A stretch of DNA of 64,000 nucleotides from Litorivicinus lipolyticus (GTDB taxonomy: Bacteria; Pseudomonadota; Gammaproteobacteria; Pseudomonadales; Litorivicinaceae). Shown here one piece after another: positions 40,331-48,705 of the stretch. The stretch spans positions 1,970,001-2,034,000 of the forward strand of contig NZ_CP045871.1 of NCBI RefSeq assembly GCF_009650135.1. The letters are read 5' to 3'. Made by a program: the position numbers and the translations under genes. The notes beneath the pieces were generated by a model. The model made no database searches. It saw only the letters and a program-made list of their open reading frames with translations, and was not told the DNA's origin. How positions within the stretch are numbered: position 1 is the stretch's first letter; every line of letters begins with the position of its first letter.

Positions 40331-41295
40331 ACCCAACACTCAACGTTGAAGTGACCCGGGGTGGCATGGTCGAGTCCACCCACTGCGTACACATCGTGGT
40401 TGCCTCCAAAGACGGCCTTGAAGTCTGGGGCGACCCGGCGCGACTGACCTTCCCGCGCTCCGCCGCAAAAATTCTGCAGGCATTGCCGATGGTTGAATCC
40501 GGCGCCGCCGCGCGCTTAGGGTTGACCTCGACACAGCTGGCGCTGAGCTGCGCCAGCCACGGCGGTGAAGCTCGCCACGCCAGCGCCGTCGGCGCATGGC
40601 TTGGCCAACTCGGCTTGAATCACGAATGCCTTGAATGCGGTCAACACTGGCCGATGTACGAGCCGGCTGGGCGCGAAATGGCCGCCGCCGGGACGCCACT
40701 GTCGGCGCTGTACAACAACTGCAGCGGCAAGCACGCCGGCTTCGTCAGTTTGGCCCGCGACCAAGGCTGGGATATTGCCGACTACATCCAGCCCGAGCAC
40801 CGCGTCCAACAAGCGATTCGGGCGACCAGTGAAGAGCTGCTGGAGGCGAAACTGGGGCCCATGGGCATCGACGGCTGTGGCATCCCGACCCACGCCAACC
40901 GTTTGGATGACTTGGCACTGGCCTTTTACCGCCTGACCCAGGCCAAGAGTGGCGCCCGCCATGGCGCCGTCTCGGCCTTGGTTAGCGCCCACCAAAGCGA
41001 CGCCTTTATGATTGGCGGCAGCGGCCGGCTGTGCACCCAGGTCAACGAAAAGCTGCGCGACGGCATGGTTAAGTTTGGCGCCGAGGGCGTCTATTGTGCG
41101 ACCTTCCCCCACGCCGAAATCGGCATCGCCCTGAAAGCCGAAGACGGCACCGTGCGCGCCGCCGAAGTGGCACTGATGTGGCTGCTCAAGCGCCTCGGAT
41201 TGCTGGACCCCGGCGCCCTGCCCGAGCGCTTACCGGAATTACTCAAAAACCGCGCCGGCGTGACGGTCGGCGAGGTTCGAGTTAGCGCCGCTTAG
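40327..41295 (+). CDS. L-asparaginase, ReAV (Rhizobium etli type) family
   Basis: A 322-residue protein of the PF06089 asparaginase family, unrelated to the E. coli enzymes. Candidate active-site residues match those described for the Rhizobium enzyme: Ser45 and Lys48 in RSAAK, Cys132 and Lys135 in NCSGKHAGF, and Cys184 in GCGIPTHA. It hydrolyses asparagine to aspartate and ammonia. It overlaps the amidotransferase gene by ATGA and its end overlaps the convergent gene at 41282 by 14 bp. No signal peptide, so cytoplasmic. Confidence 0.88.
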   Translation: MNPTLNVEVTRGGMVESTHCVHIVVASKDGLEVWGDPARLTFPRSAAKILQALPMVESGAAARLGLTSTQLALSCASHGGEARHASAVGAWLGQLGLNHECLECGQHWPMYEPAGREMAAAGTPLSALYNNCSGKHAGFVSLARDQGWDIADYIQPEHRVQQAIRATSEELLEAKLGPMGIDGCGIPTHANRLDDLALAFYRLTQAKSGARHGAVSALVSAHQSDAFMIGGSGRLCTQVNEKLRDGMVKFGAEGVYCATFPHAEIGIALKAEDGTVRAAEVALMWLLKRLGLLDPGALPERLPELLKNRAGVTVGEVRVSAA

Positions 41296-42544
41296 GCTCA
41301 GTTAACGAGAACACCAGTGTGGCAACCTCACCGGGGGCCATAACCCGCTGCCCTGGCAACCGATCAATCACCGCATCGCGGGCGATCTGGGGTCGTAACA
41401 CCGCAGTCAACGGCTCACCCGAGCCGTTTTCCAAGGTCAGCGTCCATTCACTGACCCAGCTGGCGCCGCGTTCGACACGCCCGTTTTGACGCAGCTGCCC
41501 CTGCAGCGCCAACGAGGGACCCAGCCGCAACCGGTGGCTGGCGCCGACCGCCAAATCTGGCAGTGACGCCTGGCCCTCAAGCTCAAACCCGGGCGCCGGT
41601 CCATTGATCCGCAGCTGACCCGCTACCCAGGCCTGCGCCGTACCCCCTTGATCACGATTGGTCAGCGTCCACACCCGATTGGCACGCAGCGCGACCGCGG
41701 GCTGGTTGTAATTAAAGCCAAAGTTGAGTTCGTGCTGACGCTGAATCGGCACGCGCTGACTGAACAGCCGGTAGCCTTGAACACTGCCGCCGACCATCGC
41801 CATCGCGTCCGCAAAGCGATATTGCCACTGACCGTCGCTAACGCTGGGGCCGGACTCGGCACTAAATTCGGCGACGCGCGCCATCATCATCGGAGCCTGT
41901 ACGGCACCGACCTGGCTGGACAGAGTCACCGCCGCGACGCCCCAGTCCTGCGCGGCCGGCACACGAATCAACGCATCTAGGTGCACCACAAGCGCATCGC
42001 CCTCGCGGGTCGCTTGATAGTGCGCCGACCAGGCCGGTCCTAATGCGGCACAGCGTAAACTCAGATCAGCATCGGCCTGGGCATCCGCCGACAACCAGGT
42101 CTGCTCGGGAGTTTGCAACAGCCGTGCCCAGGCGGCGCCCGCTTGCCAGGGCAAAATCGCACCCTTGGCCGGACCCGATTGCAGCGCCAAGCCGAATTGC
42201 TGGCCATCCCGCCAGGCCACGGTCGCGGCCTGAATCGGCGCCCCCAGTTGTGGGTCGCTGACGTACAGTCGGACCGAATCGCCGACATTGGGCGACGCCG
42301 ATGCCGGGTATCCAATCTGGCGCACCTCGGCCCCGAGCAACGCACAGCTGCCAGCCAGCGGCGGCGCTGGCAGGTCAATGAACTGATACGGCCCGGGGCC
42401 GGGCGCTGGAAATTGATCGTGCCATTCGGCCGGACCACTTTGATATAGCGTTACCGCCCGCTCGGCCCGCGCATCCGCACCCAATTGCACGGCCTGCACC
42501 GCGCCGGCCCATGCAACCACCAGCGTCGCGCTCATCAATTTCAT
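41282..42544 (-). CDS. Exported protein, DUF4139-like (uncharacterised)
   Basis: A 420-residue protein with a signal peptide (MKLMSATLVVAWAGAVQA). The mature part is beta-rich; AVTLYQSGPAEWHDQFPAP near the N-terminus and a C-terminal LTLENGSGEPLTAVLRP region recall DUF4139-type envelope proteins. I start at 42544 because GGAG lies 8 nt before it; an ATG two codons upstream is too close to that site. It is divergent from the DUF218 gene with only 33 bp between. Function is unknown. Confidence 0.65.
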   Translation of the reverse strand: MKLMSATLVVAWAGAVQAVQLGADARAERAVTLYQSGPAEWHDQFPAPGPGPYQFIDLPAPPLAGSCALLGAEVRQIGYPASASPNVGDSVRLYVSDPQLGAPIQAATVAWRDGQQFGLALQSGPAKGAILPWQAGAAWARLLQTPEQTWLSADAQADADLSLRCAALGPAWSAHYQATREGDALVVHLDALIRVPAAQDWGVAAVTLSSQVGAVQAPMMMARVAEFSAESGPSVSDGQWQYRFADAMAMVGGSVQGYRLFSQRVPIQRQHELNFGFNYNQPAVALRANRVWTLTNRDQGGTAQAWVAGQLRINGPAPGFELEGQASLPDLAVGASHRLRLGPSLALQGQLRQNGRVERGASWVSEWTLTLENGSGEPLTAVLRPQIARDAVIDRLPGQRVMAPGEVATLVFSLTEPKRR

Positions 42545-42577
42545 GCTCATCACTCCACAACTCGATAGACTGTGAGC

Positions 42578-43354
42578 ATGAGTGTATTGCTAAGCAAAAT
42601 CATCAGCACCCTGGTGCATCCCCTGAATTTCGCCCTCTATGGCCTGCTCGCGGCGTTGTTGCTGCGCGCCGTGGGATGGCGCCGATTGGCGCTGACGGCG
42701 GCACTGGTGTCGGGTCTGTGGCTGTGGTTTTGGTCAACCCCGTTTAGCGCCGAACCGATCATTGGCGAGTGGGAGCAGCGCCATCCACCGCAGGACATCG
42801 CAACCTTGCCGTCGGCCGATTGGGTATTGGTGCTCGGCGGTGGGCTAATGGGCAGTGCGCCGCCCGTGCGGCTGCGATCGGAGTTAGGCGGCGCTGCGGA
42901 CCGGGTATGGCTCGGCGCGGAATTGATTAAAGCCGGCGTCGCCCCGCGCGTGCTGGTCACCGGTGGGGCGCTGCCGTGGAACGCGCAAACGGCGCCGGAA
43001 AGCGATGCGATGCTGGAATTCATGCGCGCCCTGGGGGTTGCGGCCGACGCTATCGTGCTCGAATCCGAATCGCGAACCACGCGGGAAAACGCGACCTTCA
43101 GCGCGCCTTTGCTGGCGGGGACGGCGCGCGTGATTGTGGTGACCAGCGCGTTTCACATGGAGCGTTCGATGCGAACGCTGAAAAAAGTCATGCCGGACAT
43201 TGAGTGGATCGGCGCCAGCACCGACATCAAAGTGGTGCCGCGAGCCGACAGCCTGCTGCGCTTTCTACCGGACAGCGAAACCCTGCAGGACGCGCAACGC
43301 TACCTGCGCGAACGCGTTGGGATCGCGGTCTACATTTACCGTGATTGGATATGA
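42578..43354 (+). CDS. YdcF/ElyC-type (DUF218) envelope protein
   Basis: About 258 residues: two N-terminal hydrophobic helices (about 6-55), then a periplasmic DUF218 domain with VLVLGGGL, VLVTGGALPWN, ESRTTRENA and VVTSAFHMERS. This is the arrangement of E. coli ElyC, implicated in peptidoglycan and polyprenyl-carrier homeostasis. A GTG two codons upstream is an alternative start, and neither has a strong ribosome site. Confidence 0.82.
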   Translation: MSVLLSKIISTLVHPLNFALYGLLAALLLRAVGWRRLALTAALVSGLWLWFWSTPFSAEPIIGEWEQRHPPQDIATLPSADWVLVLGGGLMGSAPPVRLRSELGGAADRVWLGAELIKAGVAPRVLVTGGALPWNAQTAPESDAMLEFMRALGVAADAIVLESESRTTRENATFSAPLLAGTARVIVVTSAFHMERSMRTLKKVMPDIEWIGASTDIKVVPRADSLLRFLPDSETLQDAQRYLRERVGIAVYIYRDWI

Positions 43355-43414
43355 CCGGGTTCGCATCTTAACGGTGGCACACTTCCCCGAATCATCACAA
43401 ATCCTTAGGTTCTA

Positions 43415-43434
43415 GGACTCTGAACGAGGAGTCC
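43415..43434 (+). promoter_or_regulatory. Hairpin covering the ribosome binding site of the response regulator gene
   Basis: GGACTC (43415-43420), 8-nt loop, then GAGTCC (43429-43434). The right arm shares GAG with the GAGGAG ribosome site (43426-43431) placed 7 nt before the ATG at 43439. If the hairpin forms, initiation would be damped. Confidence 0.4.
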
Positions 43435-43438
43435 AGAC

Positions 43439-44386
43439 ATGCACGTACTGGTAGTAGACGACCACCATGACGACCTGATGCAGGTCGAGCGCGTCCTAAA
43501 GAACGACCCAACCTTGCAATACACCCTATGCGACCGCCCCGACCGGGCCCTTAACTTGCTTAACAAAGGCAGCGTCGACCTGCTGTTGTTGGACATCCAT
43601 ATGCCCGGCATGGACGGGTTAAAAATGATCCAGCAAGTGCGCTCCATGCAAGGCGAAACCTGGCTTCCGACTATTTTCATGACCGGCGTCTTGGACGCCA
43701 AAACACGTATCCGCTCATTGGACTCCGGCGGTGACGCGATATTGACCAAGCCAATAGAAGCCGAGGTCATGATGGGCCAGGTCGCGGCCATGCGCCGGCT
43801 GGTCGACGCCCAACGACGGCTCAAGGAGAGCCGCGACGAAATGGAGAACATCGCCCGCGAAGACAACCTCACGGGCATCCTCAACCGGCGTGGAATCGAC
43901 CAAGAATTGCAACAAGCCATCGCGCTGTCGTGGCGCTTCAACACCCCCATGAGTCTGTTATTGATCGACGTCGACCGCTTCAAACTTTATAACGAAGCCC
44001 ACGGCCATTTGGCCGGTGACGAAGTACTGCGCCAAGTCGGCAAAGGCCTAGGTGGCTGCATGCAGCGCCAAAGCGACGTGCTCGGCCGTTTTGGCGGCGA
44101 GGAGTTCATTCTGGGGTTGCCGGCGACCGATCAAGTCGGCGCCGCGGCGGTCGGCCAGCGCGTACTCGAAACCCTCACCGAAATTGGCCTGACGACCGAC
44201 ACCAACCCGGCCGGACATGTCACCGTCAGCGTCGGTATCGCTACACTAATTCCGACCGGCGGGCCGATGGATGTGACTAAACGGGCGTTGGATTTATTAC
44301 AGGTGGCCGACCAAGCCATGTACGAAGCCAAGGGTGCCGGCGGCGCCGCCATTCGCACCGCCACCTGTTCGGAAGTCAGCACCTAA
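43439..44386 (+). CDS. Response regulator with REC and GGDEF domains (diguanylate cyclase)
   Basis: The 315-residue protein has an N-terminal receiver domain (phospho-acceptor Asp52, with Thr82 and Lys104), a short coiled-coil linker (about 115-140) and a C-terminal GGDEF domain with intact GGEEF at 219-223. The inhibitory RxxD site (Arg210-Asp213) lies five residues before it, so product inhibition by c-di-GMP is expected. No sensor kinase is in the window. Its neighbours are the pilins and pilB, so a link between c-di-GMP and pilus output is plausible but unproven. Its 3' end faces the pilin terminator. Confidence 0.93.
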   Translation: MHVLVVDDHHDDLMQVERVLKNDPTLQYTLCDRPDRALNLLNKGSVDLLLLDIHMPGMDGLKMIQQVRSMQGETWLPTIFMTGVLDAKTRIRSLDSGGDAILTKPIEAEVMMGQVAAMRRLVDAQRRLKESRDEMENIAREDNLTGILNRRGIDQELQQAIALSWRFNTPMSLLLIDVDRFKLYNEAHGHLAGDEVLRQVGKGLGGCMQRQSDVLGRFGGEEFILGLPATDQVGAAAVGQRVLETLTEIGLTTDTNPAGHVTVSVGIATLIPTGGPMDVTKRALDLLQVADQAMYEAKGAGGAAIRTATCSEVST

Positions 44387-44392
44387 GACGCA

Positions 44393-44422
44393 CAAAAAAG
44401 CCGGCTGATCGCTCAGCCGGCT
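44393..44422 (-). terminator. Rho-independent terminator of the downstream pilin gene
   Basis: On the minus strand a perfect 10-bp stem (AGCCGGCTGA / TCAGCCGGCT) with TCGC-type loop is followed by six T. It lies 18 bp after the stop of the pilin gene at 44440. Confidence 0.93.
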
Positions 44423-44439
44423 GGGTCCAACGCTCCGTA

Positions 44440-44904
44440 TTAGCGGCAATTCGCCGGTCGGAAGTTGGCGCTCAAAGTGCCGCCGGTGCAGTCCCAGGCA
44501 AAGTTACCGCTGTGGGCACCGGATGCAAACGACAGCGCCGCGGAACCGTCAGCCTGGAACGGTGCAAAAATCATGGTGCCGCCGCCCGCCGCCGCCGTGT
44601 AGGTCACGGTAATACCGCCGGTCGCGCCATCGACGGCCACCGCCGACACATTGTCCGTGGCTGAAAACGACCCTGAGTTCCAGCCCGCATCCAAGTTGGA
44701 TGAAGCGCCGGCAATAATGTTTTCCGAGACCACCGCTTTAATGGTGCCGGCGATGCCGACGCCCTCTGTGACCTTGGCCCGCGTCGTGTAATCGGAATAC
44801 GCAGGGATCGCCACCGCCGCTAATATGCCAATAATCGCCACCACGATCATCAGTTCGATAAGGGTAAAGCCCTGCTGGGCACGTGTTTGAGTGCGTGTAC
44901 GCAT
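44440..44904 (-). CDS. pilA: Type IV major pilin PilA (paralogue 1)
   Basis: Type IVa pilin of 154 residues. Leader [12 protein letters not shown] is cleaved before Phe13, with Glu17 at +5 and the canonical helix [14 protein letters not shown]-terminal disulfide loop is formed by WDC and the penultimate Cys of NCR. AGGAG lies 7 nt before the ATG at 44904. The first 39 mature residues are almost identical to those of the next pilin, but the globular parts differ. It has its own terminator, and the stop of the neighbouring pilin is also followed by one, so it needs its own promoter. Confidence 0.92.
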   Translation of the reverse strand: MRTRTQTRAQQGFTLIELMIVVAIIGILAAVAIPAYSDYTTRAKVTEGVGIAGTIKAVVSENIIAGASSNLDAGWNSGSFSATDNVSAVAVDGATGGITVTYTAAAGGGTMIFAPFQADGSAALSFASGAHSGNFAWDCTGGTLSANFRPANCR

Positions 44905-45079
44905 GATGACGCTCCTGTCATTGAAGACATTGGGTGGCCCAGAACAGCGGGCATCGTAGTCACAGCGATACAGCAATGGATGGCAGTCGGGCTGCCTGAC
45001 CTCATTAAGGTAGTGGAGGGTTATCGAGGGCGGACGACGGCCTACTCAGGTTGTGATGAAGTTCACAAAAATAAGCGTC

Positions 45080-45103
45080 AAAAAAAGGGCCCCGAAGGGC
45101 CCT
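45080..45103 (-). terminator. Rho-independent terminator of the upstream pilin gene
   Basis: On the minus strand a perfect 7-bp stem AGGGCCC / GGGCCCT with a 4-nt loop followed by a run of seven T, 20 bp after the stop of the pilin gene at 45124. It isolates that gene from the second pilin. Confidence 0.9.
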
Positions 45104-45123
45104 CTGGGTCAAACCGTCGCGTG

Positions 45124-45522
45124 TTAGCGGCAGGTCGCCGGCAACAAAGCATCGTTGATAGCAGAAGTACACACCCAGCTGACCACGCCGTTGGCAAAGG
45201 TCGGCGTGAATACGATGTTACCGCCGCCGGCGACGTTGGCGTTGTAGGTTACAGTGATCGCGCCGGTCGCCGACGCAGTGGTGACGCTGGCGACGTTGGC
45301 ACCGGTCACGCCCAGATCGTTAACACCGGAGCTTGCACCGTTGCCGCTTAATAGGTTTTCAGTCACCGCCGTTTTGGCACCTGACATCAGGCTTAAGCCT
45401 TCGGTAATTTTGGCGCGCGTGGTGTAGTCCGAGTACGCAGGGATCGCGACAGCGGCCAAGATGCCAACGATCGCAACCACGATCATCAGTTCGATTAGCG
45501 TAAAGCCTTTTTGATTCTTCAT
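45124..45522 (-). CDS. pilA: Type IV major pilin PilA (paralogue 2)
   Basis: Type IVa pilin of 132 residues with leader MKNQKG cleaved before Phe7, Glu11 at +5, the conserved helix and [13 protein letters not shown], and a C-terminal disulfide pair (WVC and TCR). GGAG lies 7 nt before the ATG. It is divergent from pilB over a 204-bp gap. Position next to pilBCD makes it the best candidate for the main fibre subunit. The 22-residue difference in length from paralogue 1 lies in the globular domain. Confidence 0.92.
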   Translation of the reverse strand: MKNQKGFTLIELMIVVAIVGILAAVAIPAYSDYTTRAKITEGLSLMSGAKTAVTENLLSGNGASSGVNDLGVTGANVASVTTASATGAITVTYNANVAGGGNIVFTPTFANGVVSWVCTSAINDALLPATCR

Positions 45523-45726
45523 AGTGTTACTCCAAAACTTCGTGTGACGCAGTTCACGTACTCGCGACTGCTGGCCCCACAAAAGTTAGTTCACCCAACC
45601 CGTTATGCCAGTCTGCTACCTGCCCATCAGTACTAGGCATCGGACGCTGTTCGACCCAGGCCCGCCAGATATCCGACCGATCGGCCGTTTGTGGCCTATA
45701 TTTAGGGCACACAGAAAGGAGAGCAT

Positions 45727-47424
45727 GTGGGACAGGTTGTACTCCAAGGGTTAGCGCGCCAACTGGTGTCGAACGCTCAAATCAGCGAAGAAGTCGCAAT
45801 GCAGGCGACCGCGGACGCACACAAGGCCGGCGAGCCCTTTGCGCACCATGTGGTGGCGCAATCGCTGGTCAAATCGGCCGATCTCGCGCTGACCGCTTCG
45901 CAGCTGTACGGCACCCCGCTGCTGGATCTGAACGCCTTTGATTTAACCCGCATTCCGAGCGACAAACTGGATCGGAAAATAGTTATCGAGGCCCGCGCCC
46001 TGCCACTGTTCATCCGCGGCAAGCGGCTGTACGTCGGCCTCAGTGACCCGACCGACTTGCGCGCCTTGGATGCGATGCAATTTGCCTCCGGATTGACCAC
46101 CGAAGCGATTGTGGTCGAGGCCGACAAATTGGCTGCGGCTATCGAGAACTACGGCGAATCCAGCGGTAGCCTGGGAGATCTGAATGACGACGGTTTGGAC
46201 AATATTGACCTGGAAGACGACAGCGACACCCAAACCGAGGACGATCCGAGCGACCCCGGCAACGACCAGCCCATTGTCCGCTTCGTCAATAAGATGTTGC
46301 TCGACGCGATTCGTCTGGGTGCGTCGGACATCCACTTCGAACCCTACGAAAAAGCCTACCGCATCCGTTACCGGGTCGACGGGGTGCTGAGTGAAGTGAC
46401 CAAACCGCCGGTCAACATGGCAACCCGTTTAGCAGCGCGCATTAAAGTGATGTCGAAAATGGACATCTCGGAGCGCCGCGTGCCCCAGGACGGGCGCATT
46501 AAGATGAAACTGTCGGCCAACAAAGCGATCGATTTTCGCGTCAACACCCTGCCAACTTTGTGGGGTGAGAAAATCGTGCTGCGTATTTTGGACCCCAGCA
46601 GCGCCCAACTCGGTATCGATGCGCTGGGTTACGAGCCCGACCAAAAAGACATGTACATGAAAGCGCTGGCCCAACCCCAGGGCATGATTTTGGTGACCGG
46701 CCCAACCGGTTCCGGCAAAACCGTGTCGCTGTACACCGGCCTGAATATTTTAAACACCCCGGAAGTGAACATTTCGACCGCCGAAGACCCGGTCGAAATC
46801 AACTTGGAAGGTATCAACCAAACCCAGGTCAACACCAAGGTCGGGCTGACCTTTGCCGAAGCCCTGCGGGCGTTTTTGCGCCAAGACCCGGACGTGGTCA
46901 TGGTCGGCGAGATCCGTGATTTGGAAACCGCTGAAATTGCGATCAAGGCCTCACAAACCGGTCACCTGGTGCTGTCGACGCTGCACACCAATTCAGCCCC
47001 GGAGACCCTGACTCGCTTGCGCAATATGGGGGTGCCGGCTTTCAACATCGCCACCAGCGTTTCGCTAATTATTGCCCAGCGCTTGGCGCGGCGATTATGC
47101 AGTCACTGTAAATCCGCGGTCGAGCTGCCTCCCGAGGCGCTCGAAAGCGAGGGCCTCGCGCCCGCGGACATCGCCACGCACACGCTTTACGAACCGGTCG
47201 GGTGCGAGCACTGCATGAACGGCTACAAGGGCCGCGTCGGTGTCTACGAAGTGGTCCGGGTCACTCCGGCGATATCCGAAATCATCATGCGCGAGGGCAA
47301 CGCGTTGGAACTGGCCAAACAGTGCCACCTTGAAGGGTTTAAAAGCCTTCGCCAGTCAGGCCTGCAAAAAGTCCTGCAGGGCGTGACCAGCCTTCAAGAA
47401 ATTAACCGCGTCACCAAGGACTAA
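45727..47424 (+). CDS. pilB: Type IV pilus extension ATPase PilB
   Basis: Hexameric ATPase that powers pilus assembly. It has 565 residues: an N-terminal MshEN-like domain (about 1-140), an unusually acidic linker (151-180, 14 Asp/Glu), then the ATPase core with Walker A GPTGSGKT (325-332), an Asp box, a His box, and a C-terminal tetracysteine zinc site (CSHC and CEHC near 459 and 496). The start is GTG at 45727 after AAGGAG; the ATG two bases earlier is out of frame and hits a stop. Confidence 0.97.
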   Translation: MGQVVLQGLARQLVSNAQISEEVAMQATADAHKAGEPFAHHVVAQSLVKSADLALTASQLYGTPLLDLNAFDLTRIPSDKLDRKIVIEARALPLFIRGKRLYVGLSDPTDLRALDAMQFASGLTTEAIVVEADKLAAAIENYGESSGSLGDLNDDGLDNIDLEDDSDTQTEDDPSDPGNDQPIVRFVNKMLLDAIRLGASDIHFEPYEKAYRIRYRVDGVLSEVTKPPVNMATRLAARIKVMSKMDISERRVPQDGRIKMKLSANKAIDFRVNTLPTLWGEKIVLRILDPSSAQLGIDALGYEPDQKDMYMKALAQPQGMILVTGPTGSGKTVSLYTGLNILNTPEVNISTAEDPVEINLEGINQTQVNTKVGLTFAEALRAFLRQDPDVVMVGEIRDLETAEIAIKASQTGHLVLSTLHTNSAPETLTRLRNMGVPAFNIATSVSLIIAQRLARRLCSHCKSAVELPPEALESEGLAPADIATHTLYEPVGCEHCMNGYKGRVGVYEVVRVTPAISEIIMREGNALELAKQCHLEGFKSLRQSGLQKVLQGVTSLQEINRVTKD

Positions 47425-47436
47425 GAGGAAGCTTCG

Positions 47437-48681
47437 ATGGCCACAGCCACTGCAACCGCCCGCACCGAGATCCGCAAGGACAAAGACCTGTACGTTTGGA
47501 ACGGGGTCGATAAACGCGGCCGCAAGGTCAACGGCGAAATTACCGGCGCCAACGTCGCCCTGGTGCGCGCCCAATTGCGCCGCCAGGGGATCGTCCCGGA
47601 CAAGGTCCGCAAAAAGCCCAAGCCGCTGTTTGGCGAACGCAAGGCGGCGATCAAGCCGGGTGACGTCGCCATATTTACGCGCCAGTTGGCGACCATGATG
47701 AAGGCCGGCGTGCCGCTGGTTCAGGCCTTTGAAATTGTTGCCGACGGCTTGGACAATGCGACCCTGAAAAAACTGATCGGAGACATCAAACTGGATGTCG
47801 AGGGCGGGACCTCCTTTGCCAACGCGCTGAAACGTCACCCCAAACATTTTGACGACCTGTTCACCTCACTGGTTGATGCCGGCGAACAGGCCGGCGCGTT
47901 AGAAACCATGTTGGACCGGCTGGCGACCTACAAGGAAAAAACCGAGGCGCTCAAGGCCAAGATCAAAAAAGCCATGACCTACCCGATCGCGGTCTTGGTG
48001 GTGGCGTTTGTGGTCACGGTGATTTTGTTGGTTAAGGTGGTGCCGCAGTTCGAATCGATGTTCACCTCGTTTGGCGGCGAATTGCCCGCGTTCACCCAAG
48101 TGGTGGTGGCGATGTCGGAGTGGGCCCAGCAGTACTGGTTTATCGGCATCGGAGTCATTGCCGCGGCCGTGTTTGGGTTTTCTACGGCGGTTAAACGAAG
48201 CGACAAATTCGCCACCCGCGTGGATGCATTTTTGCTCAAGGCGCCGATTGTCGGTGACATCGTGACCCAGTCCGCGATTGCCCGGTATTGCCGCACCCTA
48301 TCGACCACCTTTGCCGCCGGTGTGCCGCTGGTTGAAGCCTTGGACAGCGCCGCTGGAGCCGCCGGCAATCGTATTTACTACGCCGCGATCAAGATCATCC
48401 GAGACGACGTCGAAACCGGCCAACAACTTCAATTCAGCATGCGTGCGGCCGGCATCTTTCCCAACATGGTCATTCAAATGGTCTCAATTGGCGAAGAATC
48501 CGGCGCCCTCGACGAGATGCTGCACAAGGCGGCCAATCACTATGAAGACGCGGTCGACAATTCGGTGGATAACCTGACCGCGTTGATGGAGCCGATGATT
48601 ATGTCGTTCCTGGGGGTAGTCATTGGGGGATTGGTGGTGGCAATGTACCTGCCGATATTCCAAATGGGGTCGGTGGTGTAA
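47437..48681 (+). CDS. pilC: Type IV pilus inner-membrane platform protein PilC
   Basis: Platform protein of the pilus machine, related to GspF, on which PilB acts. It has 414 residues: N-terminal cytoplasmic part (1-70), two GspF domains (about 73-195 and 275-398) and three hydrophobic segments, with the last close to the C-terminus. GVPLVQAFEIVADG and the matching GVPLVEALDSAAGA show the internal repeat. It starts 12 bp after pilB and precedes pilD by 24 bp. Confidence 0.96.
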   Translation: MATATATARTEIRKDKDLYVWNGVDKRGRKVNGEITGANVALVRAQLRRQGIVPDKVRKKPKPLFGERKAAIKPGDVAIFTRQLATMMKAGVPLVQAFEIVADGLDNATLKKLIGDIKLDVEGGTSFANALKRHPKHFDDLFTSLVDAGEQAGALETMLDRLATYKEKTEALKAKIKKAMTYPIAVLVVAFVVTVILLVKVVPQFESMFTSFGGELPAFTQVVVAMSEWAQQYWFIGIGVIAAAVFGFSTAVKRSDKFATRVDAFLLKAPIVGDIVTQSAIARYCRTLSTTFAAGVPLVEALDSAAGAAGNRIYYAAIKIIRDDVETGQQLQFSMRAAGIFPNMVIQMVSIGEESGALDEMLHKAANHYEDAVDNSVDNLTALMEPMIMSFLGVVIGGLVVAMYLPIFQMGSVV

Positions 48682-48705
48682 CCGGCGCCGCGCAAGGAGC
48701 GCAAT

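Noticed and set aside
44982..44996. Small hairpin GGCAG-TCGGG-CTGCC between the pilins
   Set aside because: Only 5 bp, no U run, no obvious partner; likely chance in GC-rich DNA.
44905..45079. Possible sigma-54 promoter for the pilin at 44440 (GGCA-N-CTGC at about 44982-44998 on the minus strand)
   Set aside because: GG and GC have the right 10-bp spacing but few other consensus positions match, and the bases also form a small inverted repeat. Too weak to annotate although Pseudomonas pilA uses sigma-54.
45523..45620. TGGCA-like -24 box upstream of the second pilin
   Set aside because: The -12 element is displaced by one base and lacks the GC, so spacing fails.
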